This document shows, in pieces, positions 42,430-45,381 of a stretch of DNA of 45,381 bases (its first letter is position 1; every line of letters begins with the position of its first letter). The position numbers and the translations under genes are program-made. Source of the DNA: an uncultured Oscillospiraceae bacterium. Lineage in GTDB: Bacteria > Bacillota > Clostridia > Oscillospirales > Oscillospiraceae. The stretch is from contig CAKUHJ010000002.1 in assembly GCA_934655935.1 (NCBI GenBank), forward strand, positions 1 through 45,381, given 5' to 3'. A model generated the notes under the pieces. The model was not told the DNA's origin and did not search any database. It was given only the letters and a program-made list of their open reading frames with translations.

Positions 42430-43881
42430 ATGTCCTTGACACATTTCGATTTTCATACGTTGAAGGTGTCCTTGCAGGCGCTCGGCTACGAGGTCTACGA
42501 TTCCTCCTATGCAGAGGTGGGCGGGACCTGCTGCTGCTGCATGGTGCGCAGCAAAGAAAAAAAGCTGCTTGCTGCGGCAGGACAGACGCAGCTGTTCTCC
42601 GGCGAGCCGTGCGGAGATCTCAAGCTGTGCCCGCTGAGCGTAGAAAACGCAAAAGCGCTCATGACACTCTTCCCGTATACAAAACCCGTCAGCCATAAGA
42701 ATCACCCCTTCACGCTGGGCCTTGGCGACCGCATCGGCCTTGCAGCGCCCGGTCAGCTCCGCGCACTGAAGGGCTATGACGTTTTTCCGGTGCTTGCGCA
42801 GCAGTCCATCCGCGAGCTGACGCTCACAAACCGCACCTTTCCGGAGGTCATTGCAGCGGCGGCCTTTGGCGTGTTTCAGGAGGGCTATACCGGCGGCTAC
42901 GGCGCCGATGGAGACCATCTGAAAACCAAGGAAGAGATCCGCTACGCGCTGGAAAGCGGCTGCACGATGATCACACTCGACTGCTCGGAGCACATTGACA
43001 ACGACGCCGCCGTGTGTCCGCAGGATACGCTGGATGCCGCATATGCCGCGCTGCCGGCCTATGTGACGTCGCACTATGAGGAAAAGTATCTTGGCAAAGA
43101 GCTTCCCGTCGTCGGCGCGCTTACGCCGGAGGAACTCAAGCGAATTGTATTGGTTTTTTACAAGGCGATCTCACACGCGATTGAATGCCACCGCTATATT
43201 GAACTGACAGCTGCGCACGAGGTCGATTTTGAGCTATCCATCGACGAAGCCCGCGCCATCACCTCCCCGGCGGAGCACCTGCTCATTGCAATGGAGCTCC
43301 GCGACGCCGGCGTCACGCCGGCAAGCGTCGCTCCGCATTTTACGGGTGAGTTTGAAAAGGGCATCGAATATCAGGGAAATCTGGATCAGCTTGCCGCCGA
43401 TCTTCGAAGCCACCAGCAGATTGCCGAAGCCTTCGGCTATAAGCTGAGTCTGCATTCCGGCTCGGACAAGTTCTCGGTCTTTCCGATTCTGCATCGCATT
43501 ACAAAGGGCCATGTCCACGTAAAAACAGCCGGCACCAACTGGCTGGAGGCGGTGCGCGTCGTTGCGATGGAGGCTCCCGCGCTCTACCGCAAAGCGCAGA
43601 AATATGCGCTGGAGCACCAGGCCGAGGCTGCAAAATACTATCATGTTACAACCGACCCGTCCACAATTCAGAACATCGACCTTATGAGCGACGCCTATCT
43701 TCCGGAATATCTTCAGCTCCCGGCTTCCCGCCAGCTGATGCACATCACCTATGGTCTGCTTCTCGCGCAGCCCTGGTTCCGGGAGCCCTTCTTTGCGCTG
43801 ATGCATCGAAAGGAAGCGGTCTATTACGCCGGATTGGTCCAGCATATCGGCCGGCATCTGCGCTATCTGACCGCCGGATAA
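42430..43881 (+). CDS. uxaE: Tagaturonate/fructuronate epimerase (UxaE type)
   Basis: 483 residues. Blocks LGLGDRIGLAAPGQ, FPVLAQQSIRELTLTNRTFPEVI, FQEGYTGGYGADGDHLKTKEEI, MITLDCSEHI and the late LSLHSGSDKFSVFPILHRITKGHVHVKTAGTNWLEA match the UxaE family (Thermotoga TM0440 type), which interconverts D-tagaturonate and D-fructuronate. With uxaC this lets galacturonate join the glucuronate route and removes the need for the altronate branch (uxaA, uxaB). AGGAGG before the ATG at 42430 fixes the start. About 140 bases separate it from the AraC gene and hold only GC-rich inverted segments. Confidence 0.9.
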   Translation: MSLTHFDFHTLKVSLQALGYEVYDSSYAEVGGTCCCCMVRSKEKKLLAAAGQTQLFSGEPCGDLKLCPLSVENAKALMTLFPYTKPVSHKNHPFTLGLGDRIGLAAPGQLRALKGYDVFPVLAQQSIRELTLTNRTFPEVIAAAAFGVFQEGYTGGYGADGDHLKTKEEIRYALESGCTMITLDCSEHIDNDAAVCPQDTLDAAYAALPAYVTSHYEEKYLGKELPVVGALTPEELKRIVLVFYKAISHAIECHRYIELTAAHEVDFELSIDEARAITSPAEHLLIAMELRDAGVTPASVAPHFTGEFEKGIEYQGNLDQLAADLRSHQQIAEAFGYKLSLHSGSDKFSVFPILHRITKGHVHVKTAGTNWLEAVRVVAMEAPALYRKAQKYALEHQAEAAKYYHVTTDPSTIQNIDLMSDAYLPEYLQLPASRQLMHITYGLLLAQPWFREPFFALMHRKEAVYYAGLVQHIGRHLRYLTAG

Positions 43882-43921
43882 ATTACAATTCTGCAGAAGA
43901 AAAACCAGGAGGTTTTCAGTT

Positions 43922-44983
43922 ATGAGCAAAAAATATGCCCTTGCATGCCCGACGAGCATGGGTGTGCGCATCACGCCGCAGGATCGCATGGCGGTACAGA
44001 ACAGCAATCTGTTTTATCTGCAGGCGACCAGCGCCGAGACCAATGTCCTGAACATTGCCTCAAGCCTCGGACATGAATGCCTCGCCCTGACAAAATTCGT
44101 CAAGGGCAGCCCCATTGCAGATTTTATCAAGCGCCAGCTCCGCGCCAGAAACATCCGCTTTGAAGGTCTGGATGTCGAGCAGGGCGGAGCGTGGGGCTAC
44201 CGCCATCAGTTCAACATTGCCGACTCCGGCTTCGGTCTGCGCGCACCGCGCTTATGGAACGACCGCTCCGGCGAAGTCGGGCGGACGCTGAACGCAGCCG
44301 ACTTTGATATTCCCCGGATTTTTGGCGAAGAGGGCGTTGAAATCCTGCATCTGTCCGGCCTGATTGCGGCCATGAGTCCTGAGACGACCGCGTGCTGCCT
44401 CGCGCTGGCGAAGGCCGCGAAGCAGTACGGCACGCTCGTCTCCTTCGACCTCAACTACCGCGCCACGTTCTGGAAGGGCCGCGAGGAGGAGCTTTCCAAA
44501 GCCTTCGGCGAGATTGCTTCTCTGGCCGACGTGCTCGTCGGCAACGAGGAGGACTTCCAGCTCTGCCTCGGCTTCAAGGGGCCGGAGGTCGGCGGGAAGG
44601 ATCTCTCCTCCAAAATCGAATCCTTCAAAGTCATGATTACACAAGTAAAGGAGCACTATCCCCACACGCGGATGTTCGCAACCACGCTCCGCCAGGTTGT
44701 CTCGGCAAACGAGCATCTCTGGGGCGCTATCGTGCTTGCAGACGGCAAGTGGTACGTCGAGGAGCCGCGCGAGATTCAGGTCCTAGATCGCATCGGCGGC
44801 GGCGACGGCTTCTCCGGCGGCCTGCTCTACGGTGTGCTCAACGGCTGGGAGCCGGAAAAGTGCCTGCAGTTTGGCTGGGCCAGCGGGGTACTGGCCGCGT
44901 CAAGCCTGAATGATTACGCCGAGCCTGCCGATGAAAAGCAGGTCTGGGATATTTACAACGGCAATGCCCGTGTTCAGCGTTAA
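43922..44983 (+). CDS. kdgK: PfkB-family sugar kinase, probably 2-keto-3-deoxygluconate kinase
   Basis: 353 residues of the ribokinase fold. The C-terminal PfkB signature reads RIGGGDGFSGGLLYG with Asp295 as catalytic base; FDLNYRATFWKG and VLVGNEEDF are the other family blocks. The length and the RIGGGDGF wording are those of the KDG kinase-like subgroup rather than fructokinases. It would phosphorylate KDG made from fructuronate through mannonate. It follows uxaE by 40 bases with AGGAGG and precedes gnd by 12 bases, so they form an operon. Confidence 0.85.
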   Translation: MSKKYALACPTSMGVRITPQDRMAVQNSNLFYLQATSAETNVLNIASSLGHECLALTKFVKGSPIADFIKRQLRARNIRFEGLDVEQGGAWGYRHQFNIADSGFGLRAPRLWNDRSGEVGRTLNAADFDIPRIFGEEGVEILHLSGLIAAMSPETTACCLALAKAAKQYGTLVSFDLNYRATFWKGREEELSKAFGEIASLADVLVGNEEDFQLCLGFKGPEVGGKDLSSKIESFKVMITQVKEHYPHTRMFATTLRQVVSANEHLWGAIVLADGKWYVEEPREIQVLDRIGGGDGFSGGLLYGVLNGWEPEKCLQFGWASGVLAASSLNDYAEPADEKQVWDIYNGNARVQR

Positions 44984-44995
44984 GGAGTGTAAAAA

Positions 44996-45381
44996 ATGAA
45001 AAAAGCAGATATTGGCCTGATCGGCCTTGCCGTTATGGGCGAAAACCTGGTCATGAACATGGAGTCCAAGGGCTTCACCGTGGCTGTGTTCAACCGCACA
45101 ACGGAAAAAGTAGACAGATTTGTAAACGGCCGCGCCGCAGGAAAGCACATCATCGGCTGCCACAGCCTGGAAGCGCTGGTGGAAAATCTGGAAAAGCCCC
45201 GTAAGGTCTTCATGATGGTCAAGGCCGGGCGTGCCGTTGACGACATGATCGAACAGCTTCTTCCCCTTTTGGAAGACGGCGATATCCTGATCGACGGCGG
45301 CAATTCCCACTTCCCGGATACCATCCGCAGAACCGCGTATGTCGAATCCAAGGGCAAGCTCTACATCGGCACCGGCGTGTC
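44996..45381 (+). CDS. gnd: 6-phosphogluconate dehydrogenase, start only
   Basis: The window ends after about 128 codons. The start MKKADIGLIGLAVMGENLVMNMESKGFTVAVFNRTTEKVDRF has the dinucleotide fold GLAVMGENL, and VFMMVKAG and LIDGGNSHFPDT are the next conserved blocks of 6PGDH. AAGGAG precedes the ATG. In an operon with uxaE and the kinase, it would feed hexonate carbon into the pentose phosphate pathway. Confidence 0.9.
   Translation, partial: MKKADIGLIGLAVMGENLVMNMESKGFTVAVFNRTTEKVDRFVNGRAAGKHIIGCHSLEALVENLEKPRKVFMMVKAGRAVDDMIEQLLPLLEDGDILIDGGNSHFPDTIRRTAYVESKGKLYIGTGV

Noticed and set aside
43922..44983. Fructokinase or ribokinase
   Set aside because: The RIGGGDGF signature and the uxaC/uxaE context fit a KDG-type kinase better, though substrate is not proven.
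1..45381. CRISPR array, prophage, insertion sequence, transposase or tRNA genes
   Set aside because: No regularly spaced repeats, no integrase or transposase reading, and no cloverleaf seen by eye. A tRNAscan or CRISPR finder run would settle it.

Overview
This 45.4 kb window looks like chromosome from a high-GC, anaerobic, spore-forming gut member of the Clostridia, most likely an Oscillospiraceae/Ruminococcaceae relative. The support is Firmicutes-type housekeeping genes with T-box leaders, a sporulation hydrolase (spoIIP), a type III glutamine synthetase, a flavodiiron protein, lipoprotein transporters and a uronate-degradation island. I infer the lineage from gene content and style; there is no 16S. 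I see no phage, insertion sequence, CRISPR array or tRNA gene.

Left part (1-21.5 kb), mostly housekeeping. A minus-strand run minD-like, mgsA-like, [T-box], hisS, aspS carries a T-box whose specifier triplet reads GAC (Asp). spoIIP is divergent. A second minus-strand unit, [T-box, specifier AAC = Asn], asnB, glnN, pyrG, joins three glutamine-linked enzymes. Then come pepD and a four-module flavodiiron protein with a PerR-like box over its promoter, a small membrane protein, an anchored EEP-fold protein with an unknown partner, glyS, cca, and rplM-rpsI.

Middle (21.8-30.2 kb). A polar amino-acid ABC importer (lipoprotein, permease, ATPase) converges on a minus-strand response regulator, sensor kinase and HtrA-like protease. 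Divergent from these is a 695-residue protein that looks like a domain-permuted glycoside hydrolase 3 whose catalytic landmarks are degraded.

Right part (30.3-45.4 kb), a sugar-acid island. On the minus strand: two ABC permeases, a lipoprotein binding protein and two tandem paralogous bicupins, all behind a consensus promoter with an operator-like palindrome; then a MATE transporter, a URO-D-fold protein, a LacI regulator and uxaC. On the plus strand: an AraC regulator, uxaE-like tagaturonate epimerase, a PfkB (KDG-type) kinase and the start of gnd. UxaC, UxaE and the kinase give an epimerase-based route from galacturonate/glucuronate towards KDG phosphate. The paired bicupins and the URO-D-fold protein have no assigned job and are the best candidates here for an undescribed part of a sugar-acid pathway. 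Three similar 14-bp palindromes link the transporter operon and the URO-D gene to one LacI-type regulator.
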